A stretch of 64,000 bases of DNA from Utricularia gibba (taxonomy: Eukaryota; Streptophyta; Magnoliopsida; Lamiales; Lentibulariaceae), in the NCBI GenBank assembly GCA_002189035.1, contig CM007989.1:3472001-3536000 (forward strand). Reading direction: 5' to 3'. The translations under genes were made by a program, and so were the position numbers. Of this stretch, positions 22,874-36,939 are shown one piece after another (the first letter of the stretch is position 1; each line of letters begins with the position of its first letter). The notes under the pieces are model-generated. The model was not told the DNA's origin and ran no database searches. It saw only the letters and a program-made list of their open reading frames with translations.

Positions 22874-23956
22874 CTAGATTCCGGTGAGCCACCGGAAGAG
22901 TTCGCTGATTTCTTGGCCGACGCGGCTGGGGTCGGGATCCTCGGCTTCGATGCGGCGGCTGCTGTTGGAGAAGAATCTTCCGGAGCCGCGAAAGGAGAGG
23001 GCGCGGGAGGAGCGGGAGATGGAGGGGAGTCTGTCAAAGTAGTCGCGCAGCCAGTTTCTAGTGGTGGAGACTTCGGCGGCGAGGGATTCCGCCGGGGGGT
23101 CGGGTATGGGGATGCCGAGGGATGATTCCTTGTCAGCGGATGTGGAGTCTGAGGGACCACGGCGGTGATTGGTGGACGCGACGGAGACCTCGTAGCCGCT
23201 ATCGTCTACGATGTAATCGAAGGAACCAATAGAGTACGCCCTCCGGCCTCCGTCCCCTGCCGCCGCCGCCCCTGCCTCGACGGGGATTCCATGTCTGCGG
23301 CTAATACTACCGATTTCGACACGGAAACTGCCGCTGTGCGGATTCCTGGTACTCCCGACGGCGCCACGATTGTCAGCGGAGAGGATTTTCCCGAGTAAAT
23401 CGGATTCCGACGCAATAACGGAGGACCTGCAGAGAGGACAGCTTTGATTCGACACGATCCACGCATCGATACACCCAGCGTGAAACGCGTGACAGCAGAG
23501 AGGCAACAATCGCAGTTGATCATCCACTTCGAACTTCGACAAACATACGGCACAATCGCCGGCGGAGAGATTCCCGGACACCGAACCGAAAGTAAATAAA
23601 GGCAGAGAATCGAGTAAACTAGCAGTCGCCACATCGTATTCCTGTTGCCCGCCAGAATCCCCACGGAATGAACCGTACCTCGGAACGACGTCGTCTGCCG
23701 CGGAAAACGCGCGGAAAGAGCCATTGAAGCGTTTCGACAGGAGGCGGAGGAGGATTAAAACTAATGCAGAGACGACGACGGCGGAAGCCACAACTATCAC
23801 AACTACGACTACAGAAGTCGATGAAGGCGGCCCCGGCGCGGAGGAGTAGGCGGCCTCAGAGTAAGGCGGAGGAAGCAGAGGGATGTTCCTAGCCGGAGCG
23901 TCGGATACGCCGCCAGAACTGTTCCCCGGAGACGGCGTAAGAAATGGAGTTGACAT
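22874..23956 (-). CDS. ATL4: ATL4-like RING-H2 E3 ubiquitin ligase
   Basis: A single exon of 360 residues from MSTPFLTPSPGNSSG; an upstream in-frame ATG at 24034 adds 26 unconserved residues. There is one membrane segment (SVVVVVIVVASAVVVSALVL, ~residues 47-68). The RING-H2 domain starts CAVCLSKFEVDDQLRLLPLC, then CHAFHAGCIDAWIVSNQSCP and LCRSS, with the Pro-x-Cys spacing of the ATL family. The C-terminal region has YSIGSFDYIVDDSGYEVSVA, STNHRRG, FRGSGRFFSNSSRR and the ending EISELFRWLTGI, a set shared with Arabidopsis ATL4. ATL proteins are membrane-anchored E3s in defence and carbon/nitrogen signalling; the substrate is not predictable. Intronless, as is usual for ATLs. The frame is intact. 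Confidence 0.92.
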   Translation of the reverse strand: MSTPFLTPSPGNSSGGVSDAPARNIPLLPPPYSEAAYSSAPGPPSSTSVVVVVIVVASAVVVSALVLILLRLLSKRFNGSFRAFSAADDVVPRYGSFRGDSGGQQEYDVATASLLDSLPLFTFGSVSGNLSAGDCAVCLSKFEVDDQLRLLPLCCHAFHAGCIDAWIVSNQSCPLCRSSVIASESDLLGKILSADNRGAVGSTRNPHSGSFRVEIGSISRRHGIPVEAGAAAAGDGGRRAYSIGSFDYIVDDSGYEVSVASTNHRRGPSDSTSADKESSLGIPIPDPPAESLAAEVSTTRNWLRDYFDRLPSISRSSRALSFRGSGRFFSNSSRRIEAEDPDPSRVGQEISELFRWLTGI

Positions 23957-24660
23957 GGTGAAGACTCCGGGAGGGAGGAAGGAAATGGAGTTGGCCGGAA
24001 GAAGCCAGTGGCCGTATTTATTGCCCGCCTGCACCTGTAAAATAAATGCCCTGTTATTTTTTCAGTACATAAAAAAGGTAACAGAAATCGATCAGAAGAC
24101 AATGCTTTACCAAATTTCATTGCAATTTATTCGACTGCTCGCTTTCGGGATCCTCTTTTTCTTTTTCCAAAATACATTTTTCTATTTATTTCTAAAATAA
24201 TAATAATAAATTGAATACAAATTTGGTCAACTAATCTGGATATTTTTCGAATAAAAAATTAGAATTAGGAAAATCATGGAGATTGGCTACAAAATTCAAT
24301 GCATTGGACTTCCGATATCAACTCTCCTGGGTCAATATCCACATGCTGGAATGCATTTTTTCCATATTAAATACAAATAACCAGTTCCACAGCATAGACT
24401 CGGGCCTCTTGGATAAAAACATCATTGGGCCCATGACGCAGACGCACTTGGGCCAGTGACAACACATTATTGGGCTTTCCCCAGCCTCAGCCCAGTAGTT
24501 TGAAACCCAGTCCCAAGAAAAAAGCGGATAGCGACACGCGAAGGCAATCATTCCCCTGAGCCCAATAATTGACTCTGAGACACGGATGGTTGAAATCTGT
24601 CCAAATGTCAGTTGATCTCAGCCGTCCATCTAGTCACAGCAGTACGCTTTTCATTCTATT

Positions 24661-24690
24661 ATATATATATAAGAGAGAGAGAGAGAGAGA
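24661..24690. repeat. Compound (AT)n(AG)n microsatellite
   Basis: An AT dinucleotide run passes directly into an AG run, ~30 bp in total. Confidence 0.9.
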
Positions 24691-25310
24691 TATTACCTTC
24701 TATTTCTTTTAAATAAAAAGAATGTAATATTGATTAATTATATTGCAATGTATTAAATTGATGTTCATTGTATCGACTCATTCTTGCGTGCAATCATGTC
24801 CAGTCCACGTCCACATCTAGTCTTCATGATACAATATTATGTTCAACTCATGAGAGGGATGAATCTGTGACGTGTTATTTTTAACAAACTGCTACGTAGA
24901 ATATGTGTGGTTCTAATTATTAATCATTGGGATGGGCGATAAGTACCTGATCTAAGAATATCGAGGGGGTCCTTTTCATGAGCTCATCGTGTGTTGGAGA
25001 ATGGCAAATGAGTAATTAAATAACTACGGGGGTGGATGCCCGCGGGCAGCGGGCAACGGCAGTACCGGACAAAGGCCTTTGGAATCTGCTGCCCATGATG
25101 TGTTCTTGTTTTAGTTGGTTGTGGGCCCCGATCCTACGCAGCTCCACTGTGGCGTGATGCGCACAGGGACAAAACCGTGGGGACTCCGATGCAATTATTG
25201 GTTTTTAGTTGCACCTTTGGCCAATAGAATGATGGATACAGCCACTGGTTTTTTATGCCCCATGCACCCACACCGCAGGGGATCAGAAAGAAACCGCCTC
25301 TTTCGTTGTC

Positions 25311-25318
25311 TATAAAAT
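25311..25318 (+). promoter_or_regulatory. TATA box of FLZ gene
   Basis: TATAAAAT in the sequence tctataaaatcatcc lies 67-74 bp before the FLZ start codon, a suitable distance for a plant core promoter with a short leader. Confidence 0.55.
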
Positions 25319-25384
25319 CATCCGGCCTTCACTACCTCGAGCACCCTTCCACCTTCCACAACCACCGCGAAGGTAACCGGAAAT

Positions 25385-25791
25385 ATGAGAACAGCCGTTG
25401 CGTACATCTCCGGCCGCGGATTTGACGTCAACCAGCCTCATTTTCTCGATTCCTGCTTTCTCTGCCATAAGTCACTCGGTCGGGAAAAGCGATATTTTCA
25501 TGTACAGGTGAGAATATTCGCAGCCTCCTCTTTTGTCTTCCGCAGGCACCATTGCCGGAGGTGAATTCTGAGGCGATTGCTGATTTTAGTTGTTGCCCTA
25601 TTTTTTGCAGAGGAAATACGCCGTTCTGTAGTCAGGAGTGTAGACAAGAACAGATCGATATGGACGAAGCCGGCGAGAATAGATGGCGGATGACGGCCGC
25701 CAAGAGACCGACTAACCCTCAAACATCTGAGACTTCCGGCGAATCCAACGGCAAGAGATCCGTGAGAACAGGGACCCTTGTCGTCGCCTGA
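25385..25791 (+). CDS. FLZ zinc-finger protein (DUF581), frame break in exon 1
   Basis: Two exons, 25385-25507 and 25611-25791. FLZ proteins are small adaptors that bind the SnRK1 kinase. The FLZ finger spans the intron: HFLDSCFLCHKSLGREK in exon 1, then (D)IFMYRGNTPFCSQECRQEQI and DMDEA. The four zinc-ligand cysteines are in CFLC and FCSQEC. In-frame translation of exon 1 ends KRYFHVQ, whereas the conserved DIFMYR lies one frame over. The break is at about 25490, where one extra C (or two missing bases) separates GREK from DIFMYR. The exon 2 tail is unconserved and Ser/Thr-rich. Splice sites are canonical. A TATA box lies 67 bp upstream. Confidence 0.8.
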
Positions 25792-27046
25792 AACGCCCAA
25801 TTAAAACTCCGATTCCGACTATTTCCGGAATAAAATTGTAAAAAATGAAAAAAAAAAGCAATTTTGAATTTTGGGCCATTTTAATTTAATTCCCTTTTAC
25901 CCCTCTCCATTGTTTCAACTGGTGCAGAAGATTTGGCTGTCACAACTTGTGACTTTCTTTTTTTACCTCATCCTTATATATTTTGAAAACAAATTCAATT
26001 TACTACAATTAACTTCTTATTTGTTAAATAATTTGTACCTTTCAAGAGTATAACAAATTCTTTTAAAAATCAATGCAATTATATCATCAGTATGAAAGTG
26101 TACATTTTCAGTCAAAATAATTTCTAATAATTAATTTTAAAAATTAAATTTACATTTATGTCCATTTTATAATTATCTACAATAATTATTATTTATATTA
26201 TATAAATAATTTATAAAACATATTTTTGAATTTTTATATAACTGTGAAACTTTAATGGGCTTTCTAAATTAGGATATATCAAACTTTTTAAATAAGATTC
26301 AAATGTTATCTAATTAAATATCATTTTGGCTGATTATTTCTCTAGATAAATTAATCTTCATATTTATTAAGATCATCTTTAGTTTTTTAAATTTAGATTG
26401 AAATCATTTTGAAAAATTACAAAACACATTTTTTGTTCAAAAAGATGAAATTTATAAAAAAATATATGTAAAATAATTTAAAAAATTATGAAAAATCACA
26501 AATATAAATGTCAATTTTTCACATATCAATTCTCAATATCCAAACCAACATAATTATAGGTATTGGGTGGGGTTGGTTATTGACAAAAGATGGTGATAAA
26601 AAAGTGTAACCTTTTAGAGTTCAATTTTAAAATTTAAGGTAAGAGATAAAAACCAATTATTTACAAAAACATCAGATTTCAATAATCTTATAAATAATAT
26701 TATTATTTTTAAATAAGAAAGATGCTAGACACAAGGAAGAACCGCTTAAGATGCAGATGAGCAAGGGAGATACACTGGTAAGGCAGGATGGATAGAACAG
26801 CGTCTACAAAGGTGAATCAAAACTTAAAATTTTCTTGACATGGACAGAGAGTAAGCTGCTATGCATGGGATCAAGGATTTCCCTTTTTCTCATACTCTCA
26901 CCACATACGCTACTTACCAGACCACCCGCATCTTCTTTACACACACAACTGCGAAAGCGGAGAAACGAGAACCGAAAACGACCGCCGGCGAGATGGAGTC
27001 CTCTCTTCATCTCTCTCAGAAACCCAGACCATGGGGGGGAAGCTAC
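25792..27046. other. Convergent AT-rich intergenic region
   Basis: About 1.25 kb between the 3' ends of the FLZ gene and the MORN gene. 25860-26720 is very A/T-rich. No gene or clear repeat boundary is seen. Confidence 0.5.
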
Positions 27047-28961
27047 TTACGGAAGCTGGTTGGAGAAAACTTGTGGCAACTCTGGACGAGGGGGGTTGGA
27101 GTCACTATCGTGTCTATGATGCATCTGCCTCTGCACTGCTTTCACCGCTGCCACTCGTGCGGCATTGGCTGCTCGGTTTGCTGCTGCGACTGCCCGGCTC
27201 ACTCTTTCGTCTACTTTGGTTACGTCGTAGGCTTTATCTGCTGCCCGGCGAGCTTCCTGAATAGTAAACATGGTGTAAGAAGGGAACACTCGGGTAACCA
27301 GAGAGTGCACGCAAAGGGACTACCTGAACGACATTCAGAACTTTGGAGTGGTTCACAGCAACAGGCGAAACTGGAGAGTCAATGCTCTGAGTGCTGGGAA
27401 CATCGAGGATGCCGCCTTGCCAATGGCCTGAATGGGCTTCTCCATTCCTGAAAATGTAGGTTCCAAGACCCTGCCTTTTCCCCTCATGCCATGCACCTTC
27501 ATATCGATGGCCATTCGCAAAGGAATAGACACCGAAACCATGCATCTTGTCAGCGAAATACTCACCGGCATACCTATCCCCATTCCTGAAAGTACAGAAC
27601 GAGTAAATTAGCAAAACTCAGGAGCTCTTTCTCATTATCTTGATCTGAACTTAGTAAATACTCCCATCATCAACTCTACATCTTAGTTCTGAAAATTGGA
27701 CTATGCGGATCCATGAATCTGGTAGGAAAAGATCAAGAACTAGCACAATGTAATGCATAAAAGACAGGCAAGATGTATCTAATCCTTGGTGATCAACATG
27801 TCCCGTATCAAGCAAAAAAGTAAGTAACAAAACAAACAAGTAAAAGCATTGCCTTGATCACTTGATGAAAACCACTCACCTGAAGTGGTAATGCCCAAGG
27901 CCATGCTTAACACCCCACTTGAATTCTCCCGCATACCGACTACCATCATCACAGGTATGGATTCCACAGCCATGACTTTGGCCACTAGACCATTCCCGGC
28001 ATACACATCACCTGTATAGAATCTATACACACCAAAACCATGCCTCAGACCTTGCCTATACTGCCCTCTGTAACGACTGCCCCTCGCCCATGTCTCTACA
28101 CCATAACCATCATACTTACCATCAACCCAATCTCCCTCGTACCTTCCACTCATATAGTAATAATACACACCACTTCCACTACATTTCCCTTGATGAAATT
28201 CACCTTCATACACATCACCGTTGCTATATGCCTGCACATAATACCCGGAGATAGCCCTTTTGTCTGTTTTCTGACGAGAGCCTATAGACCAGAAAACCGG
28301 TAGGTGAGGCCGAGATACTTGGCTCTTGGAACATAGCTTAAGCGGCAAATTCTTGGCAAGAAACAGTCTTATTGTGGTAACCTCGGGATGGCAAGATTCA
28401 ACGAGAACAGAAGTACAGATACGAAAGCAAATGCAGATAGAAAATCGAGGAGGAAGGAGGTGGAAGGGTGGGAAACTAAAAAGTAAAAAAAGGGCAAACT
28501 GAGCAGAAGAATTAACCGGAGATGGAGACGCACACGGCGGCGAAGGTACCGGAGGTGGTGATGGAAATGGGTGAAAATCTTCTGCGACCTGTTGTACAAG
28601 TAATCGTATTTCGACGGTGGAGTAGTATTCTGGTTCTGCACGGAAACACCATATCTATCGAGGGAAGTAGGTAAGGTTGGGGCTTTTGTGAGAGAACCGG
28701 AAAGCTGTTGCTGAAGATGCGGCCGCTTAAATGGGCGTTTGAAAGCAACGGAATCATTCTGCTCCGGCAGCTGTTGACCCTCCCGCCGATGAGAATTTTA
28801 AGGTCCGAACTGTTCAGCAATTGAGGGGCAATCGAATTGAAATTGAAATTCTGATGCTTCTGCGTCAAAGAAGACGGGGTAAAAGGCGGTGTAGGATTAA
28901 AATCGGAAGAGACGCCGCTGCTTTCTTTTCCGATTTGTACTTCAGATTTCTTCTGATGCAT
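27047..28961 (-). CDS. Membrane-associated MORN-repeat protein, with three frame breaks
   Basis: Three exons: 27880-28961, 27324-27585 and 27047-27256. The start MHQKKSEVQIGKESSGVSSD matches Arabidopsis MORN proteins annotated as SET7/9-like (At1g77660 type). After a proline-rich region come RYLRRRVRLHLRLILLLSLP and FFYFLVSHPSTSFLLDFLSA, a strongly hydrophobic segment; then at least seven MORN units (YSNGDVYEGEFHQGKCSGSG, MSGRYEGDWVDGKYDGYGVE, GSRYRGQYRQGLRHGFGVYR and so on). The last exon is an Ala-rich helix (VSRAVAAANRAANAARVAAV). MORN repeats bind acidic phospholipids; the role here is unknown. In exon 1 the frame breaks at 28796-28799 (T run), 28376-28377 (GG) and 27995-27997 (CCC). Each is fixed by one added base in that run. 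No SET domain is present. Confidence 0.82.
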
Positions 28962-30569
28962 TACATACGTGAAACCGAAACAGAACCCAGAACAAAAACC
29001 GCCTTTCCAAGTTGAAAACTTGAAATCGCCCCCTTCCTCCCCAATAACCAGTGCCCAATCGTCTTCTCTTCCGGGAAATGGGTAGCTATTTTTACGGTCA
29101 GCCTTCAAAACACACGAACGGAAACCAACCCTCGCAGCACAAATTGCAAACCGGAAACCACAAAAACCAAACCCACCCAACAAACACAAAGAAATCCGCT
29201 AATTGGATTCGACGATGGAGAATTTCTTGAAAACCAGAGGCGACCAGTACCCGAAGCCGACTCCCTTGAAAAGCAAAAAAGATAAGGAATTAGTCTCCCT
29301 TCCCTATTTTTAAACCTTCCCCTCTCTCTCTCCCTCTCACAAAAAAAAAAAATCATACACACACTTTTTTTGTTTTAACCCCAGAAATATGTGACATCGC
29401 TAACAGACACTATTCACTTAGGTTAATATCATTTTTCCTGTCTGAAGTAAATCATCCCATTGTCAAGCACCTCCACATGTTATGTTCATTTCAGTTAACA
29501 TCATATTGTAAATTTCAAAATACCCGAAATCCGATCTTTAAAAAATCGTATTTGCGGTTTTTTTTTATGATTGAAAATACTTGGAAAACTTGCTCCCATT
29601 CAATTGTTGTTCTCCTTTCTTGATGGCCAAGGGAAGTGGTCTGGTGGTAGGATGGGGAGGGACTTGTCCCATGCTCAGTCAAGGGATAGCAGCACCAAAC
29701 ACCATGACTTTCCTTATAGGTGATGGATAATATATAATTATTATGTTTTTTTATAAAAAAATAATGGTTATTGCCTAGGTGCAGAATAGTTATGGGCATT
29801 TATTGATACAAAAAAATTAAGTATATTTATTGCCTCCACTGAAGTGGATGTAAATCCAACCACGTCTCGCCGTCTAGAAGAAGGGGAGTGCGTCGACCAT
29901 CCAGAGATCTCATTGATGGGGTGGAATCAGATGCGGGCGAGTCCACCAACTCCATCTTATGAAGACTAGCTTCGTGCTCGTGGTGGCACAGGATAGATGG
30001 AGTGGATGGGGTGAGTGAGCAATGAAGGGGATGCACCTGCATTATTACATACTTGGCATTGCCTCTGACAGTAGTATCCCCTGTTGTGGCTGTGCCATGT
30101 GACCCTCTGAAATCCCCTTTCCGCATATCTTGTTATACACAACAACACCCTTCACAGAAGGAGGAGGGAGGGGTCAAAAAGGATGGGGGAGTGGGAATCT
30201 GCCTTTTTTCCACACTTGGGGCTTGGTTTTTGGTTAACCGAGTCTGGAATACCATATCCTGTGAATGAATGAATCTGTTGTTGAGGTACGAAGAGGGTTC
30301 TGTCTGAGGGTGAGAAAAAGGTGCAATAGTCACTCAATACATGTCATGTAATGGTGAATACGTTTTCTTCTTTTGTCAAACATGAAACAATAACCGTACA
30401 CCTGTAATGCTGAATCTGGCTTGTGTGTTGGGAGGGGGATGATCCTGGATTCCTCAAGGCATGTCTTTGTACTCCGTGATTAGTATGCACGGGGTTCTAC
30501 ATTCTACACCATGGATAGATGAGCACCACGTCAAGGCAGGATCAGAAGATTGTGTGGGCGCCTGTTTCT
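28962..30569. other. Intergenic: MORN 5' flank and CK2 beta 3' flank
   Basis: About 1.6 kb. The first ~400 bp hold the MORN 5' UTR/promoter with a CT-rich tract near 29318-29340. ORFs at 29827-30126 (minus) have no recognisable family. The end near 30570 is the CK2 beta 3' UTR. Confidence 0.5.
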
Positions 30570-32140
<1,571 letters not shown>

Positions 32141-32611
32141 TTTCCGGCCGATTCCCCGAAATCCACAGCTCTGCCCTCAAAATCCCTCGCCCATAAATCC
32201 AATTACAAAGTACAACTGCTAGATTCCCACCCAATAAGAGACGAAGTGAGACCAAGGCTATGGGCTTCCTGAATTCTTGAAATTAGAAAAAAAAAAAAAA
32301 AAAAAGAACCAAATTTTGGAAATCCATGACATATTATATTTTAAGATAAATAAATAAAATCTAAAATATTAGATTATTCAACCGGACATCCTAACCATTT
32401 TCTATTTGTTTGCAATAATTAATTCAATTTTCCACTTTAAAAAAAAAAAACAGAGCTGGTTAGAACGTCTTCTCATCGACAAGATTTCAATCATGGAGCA
32501 GAGCAAAAGGTTATGCTGTACATAACAATGGCATGCTCAAGCAGCGGTTAATGGTGGTAACTCAACCCGGAGTCAAGTATACAAAAGCAATAACACGGTG
32601 GAGGCCCGATC

Positions 32612-33456
32612 CTATCCCGATTCCAAGCTGCAAAGCTGCTGCTGCTGCTGCTGATGGGGAGTTTCCTCCTTCAAATGCAGTAGTGATGTTGATGAGAAGC
32701 GCTTCTCAGCGTTGATCCGGGGCTCGTTTATCATCATTTCTGTGTGCAGGTACGAAGAATACTTCTGGAACACCGACGGGGTGACGTTCAAATGGAAGCC
32801 CAGGCCAAAGAGGAAGTCGGTCTCCAGGAAATTCATCTCCGTCGTGGAGATCCCTCCGATCTTCGCGTAGTAGGCGTTGTTGAAGTACCTGCGTTTGGCA
32901 TCAGGAGTTGAGGGCGATGACCCTTTTACAGAATATTCCACATCTCGAGAGCATATGATAGAAATGGCAGCATGCTATGTCACATCTCCGGTTTATATCA
33001 AAATGATCAAGCAAAAAACATGTCGGGGTTCATGATCTACTGTTGGATTGTCCGGAAATGCAAGGGGAAAGCAGAAGCAAGAATGTTGATCTACGGATCG
33101 AATCGGAAGCAACCGAAGGGGGGAACTCACATATCGTCCATGAATTTGGCGGAGACCATGACGCTGGTGATGAGGAGGCGGTGGACGTTGAAGGAGTTGA
33201 TCGGAATCGCCGGCTGCCGCTGCGTGAACCGGTCGAGGTACACGAACGCGACGACGTAGCAGGAAGGACTGCAGTTGGCGTAGAGGAAGATTCGCTCGAG
33301 GTAGCTTTGGACGGAGATGGTGGGGCGGGTGAGGCCGTGGAAGACAGAGATCTTCTCCGGGCGACGCCCCCGGGTGAGATCGTTCCGCTCCGCCGTCCGT
33401 TGGAGCAGCGCCGACAGAAGCCCGATCACTTTCGGCGTTTCTTTCGCTTCACCCAT
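32612..33456 (-). CDS. CYCU4-1: U-type (P4) cyclin
   Basis: Two exons, 33131-33456 and 32612-32888, giving 200 residues. Plant P/U cyclins are PHO80-like partners of CDKA. The cyclin fold is clear: TISVQSYLERIFLYANCSPS, CYVVAFVYLDRFTQRQPAIP, INSFNVHRLLITSVMVSAKF, then after the intron YFNNAYYAKIGGISTTEMNF and LETDFLFGLGFHLNVTP. Exon 2 ends in a polyglutamine stretch encoded by a CTG/CAG repeat (32637-32655), also seen in Arabidopsis CYCU4-1. The intron position within MYFNNAY is the family's usual one. The frame is intact. A (TA)n run lies 57 bp upstream of the start. Its 3' end is 471 bp upstream of the same-strand CK2 beta start. Confidence 0.93.
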
Positions 33457-33512
33457 TCTCGCTCACAGCTCAGACTCTGCTGTGCTTATGCTGGGATTTG
33501 GAACCTCCTCTT

Positions 33513-33532
33513 TATATATATATATATATATA
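33513..33532. repeat. (TA)n microsatellite upstream of cyclin gene
   Basis: A run of ~10 TA units, 57-76 bp upstream of the CYCU start codon; it could serve as, or overlap, the TATA element. Confidence 0.85.
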
Positions 33533-36500
33533 CATACAATCCTCCCTTTCCTTTGCACCCCTAACAAGGCAGAGCGAGAAATTCCCCAAATGCCCTTCAT
33601 CCCATCTCACCACTCTGGTGCCAAATTTCAATTACAAAGATTTCCAACAGTCCACTGTCATTTATCGTTGCAAAAATTCGGGAAATAATAATACTAATAA
33701 TAATAAGGCAGGAATAAACCAGCAGTTGCAGTGTTGGTTTGCAAATGTAATAAATAATATTAACGGTCACGACAACTAAGCCACATGTGCCCCTCGGGCA
33801 TTAACTGCAACCAGCTGGACAAATCACTTGCATTGTCGGCATCCCTATTTTTAGCAAATGATAAACAAAAAAGATTTAACCAAATCTCATCACTTTCCCA
33901 CCACATTATGTAATAATTTTTACTCCTCCCAAAATTCAAGTAACCATCATTATTTTAGTGTGTTAGAAAAATAAATATCGTATATCTAAAAAGTTAATTT
34001 TACTATCTGAGAGAGAATCATGATGATTAATTTTAAAAAAATGGCTCAAAAAATAACTTAAATTTATGTCTTTGTTTTTATTTGTAGAAGAATCTTTGGA
34101 CAAGCTAATGCGAAATAAATCAGTAACTAAATATTAATGTTTTTAATGGAATATTATAAAAAAAGAAAAGAAATATTTGCATAGCAAGCAACATTTGATA
34201 ATCATTAATATTTAATATTATAGATCAAATACTCAAATAATTGTGTATTTACTATTTAATTAATGATTAACAATAAATTCATATATGAGTTTAATGAATA
34301 CCATAATGTTAAAATACAATATCTCATTTAAAGTTTATACTTGAACTATTTATTATGAACATTTTAATAATAATACATATAAATTTATAATTTATATCAA
34401 ATAATAGATTCGTTATATTTATATTAAGTATGGAATAAATTGCAAAGGAGTTTGGCTGGGGAGGAGGCGTGAGGGTGAAGTGTTGGGGGGAGGATGGTCC
34501 CCTTATCACCCCGGGGCGAAGGCAGGAGCGTCCCGTATCATTTACCCGCGTTAACCAAAGTTAATTGTGTCATAAGTGCGATAGGACCAATGCTCTAAAC
34601 TACCCCCGTATCAAGATAATCACTATCCAGATCCGATCCTATAACACTGCACAACATAGCTTCCAAAGTGTTTGATAGAATAGTAATAAGATTTATACGT
34701 AAGTTTACATATAAATCGTTGTTTAATAATATATTATCAAACGATATATTTATAACTTATGGGGCAATGGGCGTGCACTTAAGCCCTCGTAGAAATTGTG
34801 ACACCAGGGAGTGAGGGCGGGCTTTCAGAGGTGGTTGGATCACCAACTTGAAGCACGAGTTGGCGTAGTGGGCTCGCTTATGTCGCCTGCCCAAGACAGT
34901 GATGTGATCGTGAAGCTTAACTGGTACAAACTACAAACCTCTCCACTGTACACGTCGGACGCAGGAACCATTTCGGATCCCACATCCTTCAATTCTTGCC
35001 AACTATAGGAGCTCTTCGATTTCCATGTCGTTTGCTTATTATTAGTATAGATTTTTCAAAAAAAAAAAAAAAACACTTTTCTGGAAGTGTTGTTTAACAA
35101 GTATAAATTGTGTTGTAATCGAAAATCGACACTAAAATAGAGACTGATTTTTAGGTCACGAATACAATTGGATGTGTCGTATCCGATTTAGATACCAGCG
35201 CTTTTAGTGGTACAATGCTGTTGATAGGATTAAAGAAAAATGAGGATTTTAATATGGAAATCATCAGAAAACGAAAAAATTATGAAATTATCGGAATTCA
35301 TCGAAAAATAATTTTACTAGATAGAGGTGGAAAGAAGATACAAGTTAGAAAGCTCAATATTCAATCCCTTCTTATTGAGAGTTTCTTGTATTTATAGAAA
35401 AAATTAGTCTGATCGAATTCTAGATTATGTAAATGTCGTTTATTTATATAAACACCTTTTGATTCCTTTTCATTAACTCCAATATGATTTGGATCCCATC
35501 AAATTGATATTTTGCAAATTCTTAAAAATAAAATTGATTCTAAATTTTGAATTTTTAAATAAAAATTATTTATATTTGATATCAAAGCTAATTTTGAAAT
35601 GTATTTATATAATTAGATGATGCTATACAAAATAGAACATTAGTTTTTGATTTAGTTCTATATCAAATGCAAATAACTTTTGTTCTGGTACTTATTATTT
35701 AAAAAAAATTATAAAAACCCAATTTGTGTTTTATTAACATTATCTTTTAGAAAAGATACAACAACTTTGTAAATTATTAACAAAATAATTTGTCCAGGTT
35801 AGGGACATGTTCGTAGCAGCTGTTGGCAGCTGTCACAAATTATGTCCAGATATTTGATAGGGAAAATGGGGAAGGTTTTCCCTAATTGCGGTCTTATTTT
35901 CATCCAGCCCCAAAATTACTAGATATTTAAAGATCGAGACCTTAAAAAGCGGGTAATTGCTGTAGTGACTACGAAACGTCGAAAACACTTGCTGAGTTGA
36001 TGCCCGACCCATGTGCAAAACTCGAATCACAAATCCAATGCCTGCGGCCGCGTCGGCGACGGAAGGGAGACACCACCTCCTCCGGCTGCATAATTGCCTG
36101 CGAATCCACGCATTCGATTGTAGCCGGCGATTGCCGCGGCGCAATTTGTTTTGGGACTCAAGAAAATTTTCGGCAGTCGGAGATAAAATCGGTTACCGTT
36201 TGAGAGAAATGGGGGAATCAGAAATTCGAATCGACCTCGATGAGGAGCCTTTATAGAAAAAAATGTCGGATCCTCTTTCTGACGCCGTGGAGAGCCGCCG
36301 ACGGCGCTGAGAAGATTTTTCTGGGAAGGTGATTTGAGAAGTTACTCTTTCGTTAGAATTTACTTTGAAAAATAATTTAATTTTTATTGTGAGATGGATA
36401 AATAAAAACATAAACTGTGAAAATTTTTTGAAATTTATTTTTATTTTTTAAAATTATTTTAGAAAAATAAAATGAGAATTAAAAATAACCTATTCATTAA

Positions 36501-36857
36501 TTTTCCAAAAGTAACTTTTATAATATAATTTTAAAAATATTTTTTGATAAAATTAATTTTACAATTATTAATGTTTTAGTTATTTTTAAAAAATAGAAAT
36601 ATGATTCAAAAATTTTCCATAACACTATTATATTAATATTCCAAATGATTTCTCCATTTTATCACAGAAGATGAGTTTTTGAAGGCAGAGATTTTATTGG
36701 GTTTATTACAAAAAAAAAAAGTTGAGGGGGAGAAGAGATGACGTTGGTATCCCCAAGTGGAGTGGAAAACGGAAGCTAGAGTGAAACCAAACGGAATATT
36801 CCAAAGGGGGAATGGGGATCTAGGTTAGGGTGGGAATCACCCTTTTGTTTTCTCGTT
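33533..36857. other. Long intergenic region
   Basis: About 3.3 kb, mostly A/T-rich (33850-34440, 35400-35800, 36350-36700) with G/C-richer islands at 34440-35010 and 35990-36310. Small ORFs in the islands (for example 36011-36256) show no family signature, and no splice-linked partner was found. Could include remnants of genes or repeats I do not recognise. Confidence 0.5.
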
Positions 36858-36864
36858 TATATAG
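36858..36864 (+). promoter_or_regulatory. TATA box of NDPK1
   Basis: TATATAG, 76-82 bp before the NDPK1 ATG and followed by a C-rich leader; typical plant core promoter spacing. Confidence 0.6.
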
Positions 36865-36939
36865 CCCCGGCCCCCGCCGCTACTGCACTGCACTGCACTC
36901 TACTCCCATTTGCTTTGGTTGCTCATCGAATCTGAGAGC

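Larger units (their letters stand above)
23957..25384. other. Divergent intergenic region ATL4 / FLZ
   Basis: 1.4 kb between two outward-facing genes. It contains the (AT)n(AG)n microsatellite at 24661-24690 and, near the right end, the TATA-like box of the FLZ gene. Nothing coding is supported. Confidence 0.55.

Noticed and set aside
23206-23724. A 172-codon reading frame antisense-shifted within the ATL4-like gene
   Set aside because: It lies inside the confirmed RING-H2 coding exon in another frame and shows no domain of its own.
29827-30126. A ~99-codon minus-strand reading frame between the MORN and CK2 beta genes
   Set aside because: No family features, no splice-linked partner, and length within chance expectation.
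35997-36256. Overlapping plus- and minus-strand frames in a G/C-richer island
   Set aside because: Neither strand gives a recognisable domain or a continued exon; composition alone explains them.
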